Below the pieces are notes generated by a model. The model was not told the origin of the DNA, did no database searches, and saw only the letters and a program-made list of their open reading frames with translations. From positions 27,888 through 91,887 of the forward strand of contig NZ_JAKGUG010000010.1 in assembly GCF_021568855.1 (NCBI RefSeq): DNA of 64,000 bases, given 5' to 3'. The translations under genes were made by a program, and so were the position numbers. Below, one piece after another: positions 1-9,850 of this stretch (position 1 is its first letter; each line of letters opens with the position of its first letter). Source of the DNA: Dethiosulfovibrio russensis. Its GTDB lineage: Bacteria > Synergistota > Synergistia > Synergistales > Dethiosulfovibrionaceae.

Positions 1-830
1 TTGGAGGTTTCGCCCTGTACAACGACGAGATGGACCGCGACGCACGCCGCAGGGCCGCCCTTGAGCAGGAGATGAGGCTCGCCATGGATCGAGGCGAGTT
101 CTTTTTGCAATATCAGCCTCAGGTCCTCATGGGAGGATCGGAGATCGTCGGGGTGGAGGCCCTGGTGAGGTGGAGGAAGTCGGACGGAGAGGTGGTCTCT
201 CCCGGAGAGTTCATCTCCCTGGCGGAGGAGACGGGGATAATGATCCCTCTGGGGAGATGGATACTGGAAGAGGCCTGTCGTCAGGGGGTTCTCTGGGAGA
301 GTGCGGGATTTTACCTGAAGATGTCGGTGAACGTTTCGCCGGTGCAGATATACGGAGACGACCTCTACGAAGCCGTGGCCTCCGTTTTAAAGGAGACGGG
401 GTTCCCGGCGGAGCGGCTTACCCTGGAGATAACTGAAAATACCTTGAAGGACAACGGCGGCTATCTTCTCGACATATTCGACAGAATAAAGGAGCTCGGC
501 GTAAAAGTCGCCATAGACGATTTTGGAACGGGCTATGCCTCTTTCGACTTTATAAGGAACTTCCCCTTCTACGGCATAAAGATAGACCGCTCCTTCGTGT
601 TGGATCTGGAGCGGTCTCCCAGAAGCGCGGCAGTGGCGAACTCGGTGATAGCGATGGCCCGTAATATGGCTAGGGCGGTGGTGGTAGAGGGGGTAGAGAC
701 GGAAAGTCAGCTTTTCCACATAGGAGGAGATAAGACCGACCTCATAATTCAAGGTTTCGTCTACAGTCGCCCTCTGAACCCGGAGAAGCTGCCGGATTTC
801 GTAGAATCCCTCAGGCCTCCTGTCTCCTGA
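1..830 (+). CDS. GGDEF-EAL family c-di-GMP phosphodiesterase, C-terminal part (5' end outside window)
   Basis: The reading frame is open from the window edge and runs through an ATG at 30, so this is the C-terminal part of a longer protein. The residues before that ATG (GGFALYNDEMDRDARRR) look like the linker that follows a GGDEF domain, which suggests a GGDEF-EAL protein. The EAL domain carries its catalytic motifs: EALVRW, LEITEN, DDFGTGYAS, KIDRSF, EGVET and QGF. An active phosphodiesterase that hydrolyses the second messenger c-di-GMP is therefore likely. Whether the GGDEF half is active cannot be seen here. The 3' end overlaps the convergent permease gene by 20 bp. Confidence 0.9.
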   Translation, partial: GGFALYNDEMDRDARRRAALEQEMRLAMDRGEFFLQYQPQVLMGGSEIVGVEALVRWRKSDGEVVSPGEFISLAEETGIMIPLGRWILEEACRQGVLWESAGFYLKMSVNVSPVQIYGDDLYEAVASVLKETGFPAERLTLEITENTLKDNGGYLLDIFDRIKELGVKVAIDDFGTGYASFDFIRNFPFYGIKIDRSFVLDLERSPRSAAVANSVIAMARNMARAVVVEGVETESQLFHIGGDKTDLIIQGFVYSRPLNPEKLPDFVESLRPPVS

Positions 831-1719
831 GTTTTTTCGACAGGCCGGCCAGATCCAGCTCGGTGAGAAGGATGGAGAAAAATATCAGGCCACATCCCAG
901 GGCGAGTCGGGACGTGAGGGGCTCGTCTAGAAAGACGATACCGACCGTCATGGCGAAGACCGACTCCATTATGAGCAGTATGCTGGCGTGGGTGGGAGAC
1001 GTCAGCTGCTGCGATTTTATCTGTAGGGCGTAGGGGATCAGGGTGCACCCCACGACGAGATAGGCCATCCAGCCCACTACCGCCATCGAGCTGACCTGAG
1101 GCATCGGTTCCCATATGAGGGCTCCTACGACGCAGGCCACGGCGCTCAAGGCGGTCTCCACCATGGTGAGTGTGAGGGCGTCGCTTTCCTGGGCCATTCG
1201 GTCTATCACCACCAGCTGAATAGCGAATGCCAGGGCGCAGCCCAGGGTTAGAAGTTCCCCGAAACCTATGGCCATATTGACCCCGTCCAGAGTTATGGCC
1301 CCCATCCCCAAGAGGCATATGCCCGAGGCAACGAAGGCCTTGAATCCCGGGCTTCTTCTGTCGGCAGCCCAGGTTATGAAAGGGACTATCACGACGTAGC
1401 AGGCCGTTATGAAGGCCGACTTCCCCGTCGTGGTGTATTGAAGCCCTATGGTCTGGAGGGCCATGGCCACCAGCAGCAGAGAACCTATTATCCCTCCGAC
1501 CTTGATATCCCTGGCGGTGAGTTTTTTCAGCCTCTTAGGGGACAGCCCCGCTATCAGCAGGAAACTGAAGGTAAACCTGAAGGCCAGAAGCCAAAGAGGG
1601 CCCATGTATTTCATGACCTCTTTGGTGGCGGCGAAGGAAACCCCCCATAGCAGCGCACATGTCAGAATGCCCAGATCCCCCAGGGCCATTTTCTTTTTGT
1701 CGTATATTCTCTCTGCCAT
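811..1719 (-). CDS. EamA/DMT-superfamily permease
   Basis: This 302-residue protein is hydrophobic throughout, with about ten predicted membrane helices in two halves. An early GxLxAxLLWGxxF-type segment (residues 17-28) is typical of EamA drug/metabolite transporters. These inner-membrane permeases export or import small metabolites such as amino acids; the substrate cannot be told from sequence. The start is uncertain: the ATG at 1719 has only a distant G-rich tract upstream, and an internal ATG ten codons later also begins a plausible protein. It is monocistronic, convergent with the EAL gene and divergent from the RND efflux operon. Confidence 0.85.
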   Translation of the reverse strand: MAERIYDKKKMALGDLGILTCALLWGVSFAATKEVMKYMGPLWLLAFRFTFSFLLIAGLSPKRLKKLTARDIKVGGIIGSLLLVAMALQTIGLQYTTTGKSAFITACYVVIVPFITWAADRRSPGFKAFVASGICLLGMGAITLDGVNMAIGFGELLTLGCALAFAIQLVVIDRMAQESDALTLTMVETALSAVACVVGALIWEPMPQVSSMAVVGWMAYLVVGCTLIPYALQIKSQQLTSPTHASILLIMESVFAMTVGIVFLDEPLTSRLALGCGLIFFSILLTELDLAGLSKKLRRQEA

Positions 1720-1886
1720 ATCCAGTCGGCGCGAACGCCGTTCCCCCCTTTTCCATAGCTGAACGGATACATCAAGTCAGGACACTGTATCATAAAATGA
1801 CGGACTTTTGGACCTCCTCTATGGTAAGATCATCTTAATAGTGGTGACGATCGATGTACGGATTCATATTCCCGGGAGGTCAAAAA

Positions 1887-3188
1887 ATGAAGAGAATGTT
1901 GTGGGCAGGCAAGAAGATCGCCTTGGCGGTGGTTATCCTGGTGGTAGTGGGATACGGAGGCATGGAGTTTGTGCGTTCCCGTCTCGGCGAGAAGGCCCCG
2001 GAGCCGGAGATAGTCCGTCCGATCCGTACCGAGACGCTTGCGCCGGAGGGCAAGGCCTTTCAGGGAATCTATCAGGGAACGGTACAGGCCTCCCAGAAGG
2101 TGGACCTTTCCTTTCGGGTATCGGGCCCCCTGGTGGAGTTCCCGATGAACAAGGGACAGGCGGTCAAGAAAGGCGATCTTCTGGCCCGTATAGACCCCAG
2201 GGATTTCAAGACCAAACTGGACAGCGCCGAGAGCCAGCTCAGGCAGTTACAGGCGAAACTGGCGGAGATGAAGTCCGGGGCCAGGGCGGAGGATCTGGCA
2301 TCGGCTCAAGCATCGGTAAGCGCCGCCCAGGCCCAATATGCCGAGGCCGAGTCGAACTACAAGAGATTCAAGTCCCTTTACGATCAGGGAGCGGTCTCTC
2401 AGGTGCAGTACGAGCAGTATAAGACCGCCTACGACGTCGCTCGTTCGTCTCTTCGCTCCGCTCAGGAGTCCCTTAAGAAGGCCCGCTCCGGAGCCAGAAA
2501 GGAAGAGCTCCAGCAGCAGGAAGCGATCATACAGGCCCAGGAGTCGGCGGTCGAGGGTGCCCGTTCCGCCCTGTCCGATACGGAGCTTCGGGCCCCCTTC
2601 GACGGGGTCGTGGCGGATACCTTCGCCGACAACCACCAGTTCGTCCAGGCGAAGCAGACCATACTGAGCCTTCAGAACCTCAAGAACATAGAGATGGTGG
2701 TCCACGTGCCCGACGGAGACGTGGTCAGGATAAGGGAAAAACAGATCGGAGAGGTGAAGCTCTCCGCCACCCTGGACGCCATGCCAGGGCGGGTGTTCCA
2801 TGTTACCTTCAAGGAGTTCTCCACCCAGGCGGATCCCTCGACCCAGACCTACCAGGCGACGGTCACCATGCCTTACCCGGAAAACGTGACCATACTTCCA
2901 GGAATGGCCGTTACTTTGAGGGCCAGCGGAGTTCTTGAAGGTCAGGACTCGAAGCTCGAGTCTCTTTTCTCCGTTCCGGTGGACGCCGTCTTCGCCGATC
3001 AGTCCGGCAACAGCTACATATGGCTTTACGAGGACGGTACTGTTCGGAAGGTCCAGGTGAAGACCGGCCCCTACATGGGCGACAGGCTTTCCGTGACAGG
3101 GGATCTCGAGATCGGAGACGTGGTCGTGACGGCCGGGGTCCATTTTCTGAGAGAAGGTCAGAAGGTCCGCCTGATGACCGCCGAATAG
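1887..3188 (+). CDS. RND efflux pump periplasmic adaptor (membrane fusion protein)
   Basis: This HlyD/AcrA-family adaptor links an RND pump to an outer-membrane channel. The ATG at 1887 is preceded by GGAGGT at 1875-1880; the frame is open further upstream but without a ribosome site. An N-terminal membrane anchor lies at about residues 7-25. Next come a lipoyl/biotinyl half-motif (KVDLSFRVSGPLVEF), a long alpha-helical hairpin rich in Ala, Gln and Lys (about residues 115-225), the second lipoyl half (ELRAPFDGVVA) and beta-barrel and membrane-proximal domains. The stop lies only nine bases before the pump gene start, so the two are one operon. No TolC-type outer-membrane factor gene is nearby. 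Confidence 0.9.
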   Translation: MKRMLWAGKKIALAVVILVVVGYGGMEFVRSRLGEKAPEPEIVRPIRTETLAPEGKAFQGIYQGTVQASQKVDLSFRVSGPLVEFPMNKGQAVKKGDLLARIDPRDFKTKLDSAESQLRQLQAKLAEMKSGARAEDLASAQASVSAAQAQYAEAESNYKRFKSLYDQGAVSQVQYEQYKTAYDVARSSLRSAQESLKKARSGARKEELQQQEAIIQAQESAVEGARSALSDTELRAPFDGVVADTFADNHQFVQAKQTILSLQNLKNIEMVVHVPDGDVVRIREKQIGEVKLSATLDAMPGRVFHVTFKEFSTQADPSTQTYQATVTMPYPENVTILPGMAVTLRASGVLEGQDSKLESLFSVPVDAVFADQSGNSYIWLYEDGTVRKVQVKTGPYMGDRLSVTGDLEIGDVVVTAGVHFLREGQKVRLMTAE

Positions 3189-3197
3189 GTGGATGCC

Positions 3198-6100
3198 ATG
3201 AACATAGCCGAACTGTGCATAAAGAAAAAAGTTATCGTCCTGTACATGGTGGTGGTCATAGCCATAGCGGGGTTGATCTCCTACTCCAAACTGGGCAAGC
3301 TGGAGGACCCTGACTTCACCATAAAGACCGCCGTGGTCACAACCATCTATCCCGGTGCGACCTCCCAGGAGGTGGAGCAGGAGGTAACCGACAGGGTCGA
3401 GGAGGCCATACAGAAGATGGGCGAGATCAAGATGGTCCGTTCTCTCTCGAAGGCCAACCTGTCCATAGTGTACGTGGATATAAGGGACGAATACACCGCA
3501 GGCGACCTCCCTCAGATCTGGGACGTTCTGAGGCGGAAGGTCAACGACGTCCAGGCGAACCTTCCTCCGGGCGTTCAGAAATCCATCGTGAACGACGATT
3601 ACGGCGACGTCTACGGACAGTTCTACGCCCTGGTCGGAGACGGGTATTCCTACAGGGAGCTCAAGGATCACGCCGATAAGCTGAAAAAAGAGCTCCTCCT
3701 GGTGGACGGAGTCGGAAGCGTCTCCATAATAGGGGATCAGCCCGAGGGCATATACGTGGAGATATCCCGGTCCAAGATGTCGGCCATGGGAATCTCGCCT
3801 CAGGACATATACGGCGCGTTGAATCAGCAGAACACCCTCTCTCCTATGGCCCAGGTTACCGTGGGAAACGAATACATAAGGATCGATCCAACCGGAGCGG
3901 TCAAGTCGGTGGAGGATATCGGAGATGTGATGATAGGCGGCGGGCCCGGAGGGGTTATCCGTCTCAAGGACGTGGCGGTGGTCGAGAGGAAGTACGTCGA
4001 TCCTCCCCAGAAGATCATGCGCTACGACGGCCGCCCCGCCCTGGGCATAGGCATCTCTACGGTTAAGGGCGGCAACGTGGTCGATATGGGCTTGGCGGTC
4101 GACGCCAGGCTCAGGGAGTTGGTGGAGATAACCCCGGTGGGTATGGAGCTGGAGCCCATATATCTTCAGGCCAGCGAGGTCACCACGGCGGTGAACGGAT
4201 TCGTGCTGAATCTGATAGAGTCTCTGGTCATAGTGGTCGGGGTTCTGGTGGTGTTCATGGGCATGAGGAGCGGCCTTCTTATAGGGGGGATACTGCTTTT
4301 GACCATAGCGGCCACCTTCGCCACCATGCTCTACATGGGTATAACCCTCCAGAGCGTATCTCTGGCCTCTCTCATAATAGCCCTGGGGATGCTGGTGGAC
4401 AACGCAATAGTCGTAACGGAAGGGGTCCTCATAGGGGTTCAGAAAGGCCAGGGCGGCCCTGCCGCGGCGGCCAAGACCGTGGCGGGAAACATCTGGCCCC
4501 TTCTTGGAGCCACCGTCATAGCCATAATGGCCTTTTCCGCCATAGGCTTGTCGCCGGACAGCACAGGGGAGTTCTGCCGCAGCCTATTCCAGGTGGTGGG
4601 GATCTCTCTGCTCTGGAGCTGGGTGCTAGGCATAACAGTAACCCCTCTGATAGCGGTCATGGTGCTAAAGGATCCCGAGGGAGAGCCGGACGACCCCTAC
4701 AAGGGCAAGTTCTTCAGGGTATACAGGGGCTTTCTCTTCTCCGCTCTTAAAAACGGAAGGATATTCGCCGTTGTTATGGTGGTCCTCTTCGCCCTGGCTC
4801 TTTTCGGATTCCGTTTCGTCGATAAATCCTTCATGCCTCAGGACGCGTCTCCCCGTTTTACCGTGGATCTCTGGCGTGCCGAGGGGGCCGATATATACGA
4901 GACCTCCGAGAACATGGCGAAGCTTGAGGCCTATCTTTTGAGCCGACCGGACGTGGAGTCGGTGGCCACAACCGTCGGAGGGGGAACCCTCAGGTTTACC
5001 CTGACCTACACGGCGGAGGATCCCGACTCGGCCTACGGCCAGGCGGTGGTCAACCTGAAGGGCTCGGACACCCTCTTCGACGCCATGAAGGGGGCGGAGG
5101 ATTTCGTGAGCAAGAACCTTCCCGGGGCCGTGGCTCAGTCAAGACAGTTCAGCAAGGGCGGTGGCTCGGAGGCTAAGATACAGGTCCGTTTTCAGGGGTC
5201 GAACCCTGCGGTATTGCGATCTCTGGCGGAACGGGCCGAGGCGGTCATAGCGGCCGATCCCAAGGCGGGTTTCGTCAGGCAGGACTGGCGTCAGTTGGCC
5301 AAGGTCATCAGGCCCAAGGTCATGACCAACCAGATGAGGAATATGGGGCTCTCCCGTCCACAGATAAACGAGGCCCTCATGAACAGCTATCAGGGAGACC
5401 CGATCGGGGTGTATCGGGAGGATAACAGGCTTCTGACCATATACTCCCGGCTTCCCGAGAGGGAGAGGGACGGAGTAGAGGGGCTGAAGCTGGTACAGAT
5501 ATGGAGTCCCCTCACAGGAAAGATGGTTCCTCTGGGATCCCTGGTCTCCGGGGTTGAGACCGTCTTTGAAAATCCCATCGTTCGACGGAGGGACAGAGAG
5601 AGGACTTTGACCGTGAAGGCCGACCCGATCATAGGGGCCAACAGCAACGCCCTATTCGAGAGGATCCGATCCGGCGTGGAGGCCATAGAGCTGCCTTTGG
5701 GCTATTCGATGGAGTGGGGAGGCGAGTTCGAGAGCAGCAGCGACGCCCAGAAGGGCATCAAGCGGATGCTGCCTCTCAGCCTTGTTGTCATGCTCTCCAT
5801 CATAGTCATGCTGTTCAACTCTGTGAAGCAGTCCGCCATCATAGTGGCCTGTCTTCCCCTCTGCATAATAGGGGTTACCGTAGGGTTGCTGCTTTTCGGC
5901 AAGTCCTTTAGCTTCATGGCTCTGTTGGGGGTCCTGAGCCTGATCGGCATGCTGATAAAGAACGCCATAGTGTTGATAGATCAGGTCAACATAAACCTGG
6001 AGGACGGAATGATCCCCTTCGACGCCGTGATGGACTCCGGCGTCAGCCGTCTAAGGCCGGTCATGATGGCGGCTGGCACCACCATACTGGGCATGATTCC

Positions 6101-6242
6101 CTTGATCAGAGACGTGCTGTTCGGTCCCATGGCGGTGACCATAATGTGCGGCCTTGGTTTCGCCACCGTATTGACCCTTCTGTTCGTGCCGGTGCTGTTC
6201 GTGCTGTTCTATGGAATAGATGTGCCGGAAGGGGACCGGTAA
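3198..6242 (+). CDS. RND-family efflux transporter permease (AcrB/HAE1-like)
   Basis: At about 1014 residues with two repeats of TM and periplasmic porter segments, this is a full-length RND pump subunit. The proton-relay region reads GMLVDNAIVV, placing Asp401 and Asn402 where AcrB has two aspartates; the second-half lysine is present in LIKNAIVL (Lys921). ATG 3198 is preferred over GTG 3189 because the AGGTGG just after the adaptor stop is correctly spaced for it. It should drive proton-coupled export of drugs, bile-like detergents or metabolites together with the adaptor upstream. The Asn substitution also occurs in other RND pumps and does not by itself mean inactivity. Confidence 0.92.
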   Translation: MNIAELCIKKKVIVLYMVVVIAIAGLISYSKLGKLEDPDFTIKTAVVTTIYPGATSQEVEQEVTDRVEEAIQKMGEIKMVRSLSKANLSIVYVDIRDEYTAGDLPQIWDVLRRKVNDVQANLPPGVQKSIVNDDYGDVYGQFYALVGDGYSYRELKDHADKLKKELLLVDGVGSVSIIGDQPEGIYVEISRSKMSAMGISPQDIYGALNQQNTLSPMAQVTVGNEYIRIDPTGAVKSVEDIGDVMIGGGPGGVIRLKDVAVVERKYVDPPQKIMRYDGRPALGIGISTVKGGNVVDMGLAVDARLRELVEITPVGMELEPIYLQASEVTTAVNGFVLNLIESLVIVVGVLVVFMGMRSGLLIGGILLLTIAATFATMLYMGITLQSVSLASLIIALGMLVDNAIVVTEGVLIGVQKGQGGPAAAAKTVAGNIWPLLGATVIAIMAFSAIGLSPDSTGEFCRSLFQVVGISLLWSWVLGITVTPLIAVMVLKDPEGEPDDPYKGKFFRVYRGFLFSALKNGRIFAVVMVVLFALALFGFRFVDKSFMPQDASPRFTVDLWRAEGADIYETSENMAKLEAYLLSRPDVESVATTVGGGTLRFTLTYTAEDPDSAYGQAVVNLKGSDTLFDAMKGAEDFVSKNLPGAVAQSRQFSKGGGSEAKIQVRFQGSNPAVLRSLAERAEAVIAADPKAGFVRQDWRQLAKVIRPKVMTNQMRNMGLSRPQINEALMNSYQGDPIGVYREDNRLLTIYSRLPERERDGVEGLKLVQIWSPLTGKMVPLGSLVSGVETVFENPIVRRRDRERTLTVKADPIIGANSNALFERIRSGVEAIELPLGYSMEWGGEFESSSDAQKGIKRMLPLSLVVMLSIIVMLFNSVKQSAIIVACLPLCIIGVTVGLLLFGKSFSFMALLGVLSLIGMLIKNAIVLIDQVNINLEDGMIPFDAVMDSGVSRLRPVMMAAGTTILGMIPLIRDVLFGPMAVTIMCGLGFATVLTLLFVPVLFVLFYGIDVPEGDR

Positions 6243-6451
6243 AAAGCGATTAGCTAGACGATTTATTTTGTAATTCTTAACCCCATGAATTTTCTGCTTT
6301 TCGTTTGGCGGAATTTTCGTGGGTTTTTTTATGGAATCTCGCCCCTGTCTATGCTATCATCGAAGTGTGTTCGGAGTCTTCAATCGTTTTAGTCGTCTGT
6401 GATTGTAGGAAAACGGGTACAAGGAGAGAGAAGAAGGGATGTGTTGTGAGG

Positions 6452-9400
6452 ATGAATAGAGGTTTTATGAAGAGGTGGGCGGTTTTTCTGGTCCTGATAG
6501 TGGGATCGGCCTTCCTGCTGGGAGGTTGCGGAAGCAGCGGTGACGATCCGGGGCCGACCCCTGCACCTACTACGTCGGGGGTAGTGTCTATCTCCGGTCA
6601 GGTTGCAAACTCGGTTCCGACGGAGATCTCTGTCGCTGCGACGGAGAGACTCAGTGCCATGAAGGTGTCTCGTATCAAGAGTGGATCTGGGCTTGCCGGA
6701 GTCGACATATCGGCAAAGATGGAAGGTTGGGAACTTAAAAAGACCTCCTCCGATAAATCCGGCTTTTACGCTTTCGATGTGCCGGTTCCGTCCGAGGGAG
6801 GACGATTGGTCCTTACCTTCTCCAAGGACGGCAGTATCACCTATCAGAAGGCGATAACTGTCAAGCCGGAAGAGAGCCATTCCGTCCACGCTACCCTTCT
6901 ACCGGTGGCGGTGGATAAAGAGGTGAAATCAGGCGATATCGTATCCGACGATAACGGGCGTATAGCCATAGAGGCTCCGAAGGACGGCAATCTGACCTTG
7001 TTCGTTGGAGATCCCACCAGTGCCGACGGGGCCGCGGTTTTCCCCGGGGACTATATGGCCGCTACCAGTGCCGACGATGTTCCTCTGGTCAGCATGGCTT
7101 TCTTCGAGGCTACCTTGACCGACCCGAGCGGGGATAAGATCGAGAGGTTCGATCCCGTAGAGGTCTCCATGCTCTTGCCCGAAGACTATCGAAACGGTAC
7201 GTTGAAGGACCCCCAAGGAAAGACCTACGTGGCCTCCGGCGACAGCAAACTTCTTTCCAGTCCCGACGAGTTCACCTGCAGGATAGAGTGGTGGTCCTAC
7301 GACGACGATGGAGCCATGTGGGTTCAGGAAGACGCAATGACTCCCGGATCTCCTTCGGATCCCATGGAAAAGGCATGGATAACTTCCGGAGATGGAGGCA
7401 AGCTTTACGTCAACGCCAAGGTCAATCATTTCAGCTGGTGGAATGCCGACTACCCCCAGGAGTTCTCCTATCTCTGCGTCAAGGTGGTCGACGGAGACGG
7501 CGAGCCCATGGAGAACGTGGCGGTCTATTCCTCCGGCGTGACATACAAGAACACCTCTCAGACCAAGAGGACGGACAAGGACGGTTGGGCCAGAGGAATA
7601 GTGGTGAAGAAGTCCACCTCCAAGGCCGATCGGGAGAGAGCCCAGGTCTACGCTCTCGCAGGTAACGTCAAATTCTTCTACGATGTTAAATCCGACACGG
7701 AAGGGGTCGTGGCTTCCGACGATATCTACACCCCTTACGATGAAAATGAGTGCGAAAGGACCGATAAAAGACCCTCTATCGAGCTGGACGAGGTTATAAG
7801 GATAAGCTTCGAAGGGGTCGTAAAGGGCACTGTCACCAACGATTCCGGCAAGGCGCTGTCGGGAGTAAAGGTGTATTCCAGCGTGGGCGGAGTGGTCGAG
7901 ACCGATTCCTCCGGAAGCTACAGCTTGAACGTGCCTGTAGGCGCCGAAGTGACGGTTTATATCGCCGGTGTCGAGGGAAAGGCCGCTACTGTAAGCGATA
8001 AGGACACCCCGAAGGTTCTGGATTTCACCGTGGCAAACCAGCCTCCGGTCATAACCAAACTGAGCAGAACTCCCGAGGGCAACATACCTGCAGGGTCGTC
8101 GACCACCTTTACCGGAGAGGCTATGGATCCGGAGGGTGGCACCGTGACCTACGGCTGGACCGCCTCCGAGGGGTCCCTTTCCGGAGCTACCGGAGCCTCC
8201 ACAGTGTGGACCGCTCCTGCCGGTTCGGGCAGCGCTCAGGTGACCTTTACCGCCACCGATAGCGACGGAAAGACCAGCGCTATGACCGTTCCCGTCTCGT
8301 GGGGGAGCCTTCCTTCTCCCGGACGGTTGGTGGTAAACCTCAAGGACGACGACGGAGATCCCGTAGTTGGTGCCTGCGTGGTACTTCATAAGGATGACGG
8401 ATCGGTCGAGGATTACAGGAATACCGATGCGAGAGGAAAGGCGAACTTCGGGGATATAGGGCGAAAGACCGCAACAGTCTCCTATGCTTACGAGTCTGAT
8501 AGCGAGACCGTTACTGATTACGGTTATCAAAAGTATCTCAGCCGCAATATAGTGACCGCGGTAGGCGTCCCGGTCGCGGAACTGACCATAGTTACCGAGG
8601 TTCTGGGAGACGAGGTCGTAGAGGATAGGGAGGATCCTAACTATAACTTGAACATATCGGTAGACCCCTCCGATCTTTCCGACGAGACGACCGTCACCTG
8701 TCAGCCTCTCGAGCAGCTCTATTTCTACAGCTCGAGAACCAGTCAGGACAACGTTCCGGTCTATCCTGACGATCTGCAGAGCGACGGTAAATTGACCCTT
8801 CTTTCCATGGCCAAGGTTTGGGAAGACGAAACGGAGACGATGACATCCTGGGGCGTCCTTTACGACGAGACTCCCAAATCGGGAGATTCCTACACTTTGC
8901 CTCTGGATCGGTCACCCGTTAACCTGCCCTGGTCTTCCGAAAAGGACATCATTTCCCTTTCGGTCATGGCGGAAAGAAAGGGCGTCGAGTACGACCTGTT
9001 CAGTCTTTTCCAGCACGGGTTCACGATGGCTGGATTACCGAGCGAGTATCGTGAAATCGAGAAAAAGACTCTTCCCGAGATCCTGAACAGAGCATCGAAG
9101 TCCGGTACGGCACAGCTTCCCGATTTCGACGGCGATGTGTTCTTCCAGTCCGCATCGGCTCTCGTCAGAGACGAAACCATAAGCACCGATATCACCTCGG
9201 TGGAGGAGAACAAGCGTCTGGGTTCGTCTCTGCCCAAGGAGTTGTCCGTATCGCTTCCGGATTACTCCTTTACCAACGTCAGTGTTGACAGTTCGGGAAC
9301 CACTCCCGAATTGACCTGGACTCTCAATACCACTCAGGACATAGACGCTATGAGTATGGGAGTGAAAGAAGAGGCCTATTCTTATGTCACCTCCGGTGAT

Positions 9401-9673
9401 GAGACGGTGAACACGCGTACGCAGGTCAACTGGGATGTATTCTTCGAGAAGGGTAAAGGAACCCAAAGCTACGCCTTCCCGTCTCTTCCCAAAGACCTGG
9501 AGGCCTGGTTCGACGATATCGAAGGGGACCCGACTTTCACCGTTTCCGTCATAGATTACGATAACCTCACAGGATACAGTTCTCTGATGGACCTGGTCCT
9601 CAGTGGGCAGGATCCGGAGAAGTCGGCCTTGCGGATTCTGGAGGCGGAGTTTCCGGGAGCTCTCTACTGGTAA
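6452..9673 (+). CDS. Large lipoprotein with carboxypeptidase-regulatory-like and Ig/PKD-like domains
   Basis: This is a lipoprotein of about 1073 residues. The N-terminus is a lipoprotein signal with two Arg/Lys, a hydrophobic stretch and the lipobox LGGC, followed by a Ser/Gly/Pro/Thr linker. Three carboxypeptidase-regulatory-like beta-sandwich repeats can be seen, near the N-terminus, at about residues 457-520, and after about 620. A PKD/Ig-like domain with SDGKTSAMTVPV at its end lies at about 530-617. The C-terminal third is unrecognised. ATG 6452 is chosen because it opens the signal peptide; ATG 6467, preceded by AGAGG, is a possible alternative. It is probably anchored in a membrane and may bind surface polymers; the function is unknown. 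Confidence 0.75.
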   Translation: MNRGFMKRWAVFLVLIVGSAFLLGGCGSSGDDPGPTPAPTTSGVVSISGQVANSVPTEISVAATERLSAMKVSRIKSGSGLAGVDISAKMEGWELKKTSSDKSGFYAFDVPVPSEGGRLVLTFSKDGSITYQKAITVKPEESHSVHATLLPVAVDKEVKSGDIVSDDNGRIAIEAPKDGNLTLFVGDPTSADGAAVFPGDYMAATSADDVPLVSMAFFEATLTDPSGDKIERFDPVEVSMLLPEDYRNGTLKDPQGKTYVASGDSKLLSSPDEFTCRIEWWSYDDDGAMWVQEDAMTPGSPSDPMEKAWITSGDGGKLYVNAKVNHFSWWNADYPQEFSYLCVKVVDGDGEPMENVAVYSSGVTYKNTSQTKRTDKDGWARGIVVKKSTSKADRERAQVYALAGNVKFFYDVKSDTEGVVASDDIYTPYDENECERTDKRPSIELDEVIRISFEGVVKGTVTNDSGKALSGVKVYSSVGGVVETDSSGSYSLNVPVGAEVTVYIAGVEGKAATVSDKDTPKVLDFTVANQPPVITKLSRTPEGNIPAGSSTTFTGEAMDPEGGTVTYGWTASEGSLSGATGASTVWTAPAGSGSAQVTFTATDSDGKTSAMTVPVSWGSLPSPGRLVVNLKDDDGDPVVGACVVLHKDDGSVEDYRNTDARGKANFGDIGRKTATVSYAYESDSETVTDYGYQKYLSRNIVTAVGVPVAELTIVTEVLGDEVVEDREDPNYNLNISVDPSDLSDETTVTCQPLEQLYFYSSRTSQDNVPVYPDDLQSDGKLTLLSMAKVWEDETETMTSWGVLYDETPKSGDSYTLPLDRSPVNLPWSSEKDIISLSVMAERKGVEYDLFSLFQHGFTMAGLPSEYREIEKKTLPEILNRASKSGTAQLPDFDGDVFFQSASALVRDETISTDITSVEENKRLGSSLPKELSVSLPDYSFTNVSVDSSGTTPELTWTLNTTQDIDAMSMGVKEEAYSYVTSGDETVNTRTQVNWDVFFEKGKGTQSYAFPSLPKDLEAWFDDIEGDPTFTVSVIDYDNLTGYSSLMDLVLSGQDPEKSALRILEAEFPGALYW

Positions 9674-9700
9674 CTGAGATATAAGATCCCGTTTTTGATC

Positions 9701-9736
9701 GAGAAAGGGACAGAGGATTTCCTCTGTCCCTTTCTC
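9701..9736 (+). terminator. Hairpin terminator after lipoprotein gene
   Basis: A near-perfect inverted repeat has a 17-bp stem (GAGAAAGGGACAGAGGA with its complement) and a two-base centre, 28 bp past the lipoprotein stop. The run of T after it is short, so termination strength is uncertain. Confidence 0.7.
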
Positions 9737-9850
9737 TGTTAGGTATAAACACACTTTCCCGCAAGGGGGCTTTGAGTTATATTATGACTCATATCTGGCC
9801 TTCTACAGGTCGTATCGACTTTTCTAGGCTATAGGATTGGAGCGGGTGAG

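Noticed and set aside
2247..3671. 474-codon minus-strand frame across the RND adaptor and pump
   Set aside because: It spans the boundary of two well-supported genes and has shadow-like composition.
6929..8530. 533-codon open frame opposite the large lipoprotein gene
   Set aside because: No ribosome site and no domain; the + strand protein has a signal peptide and regular domains.
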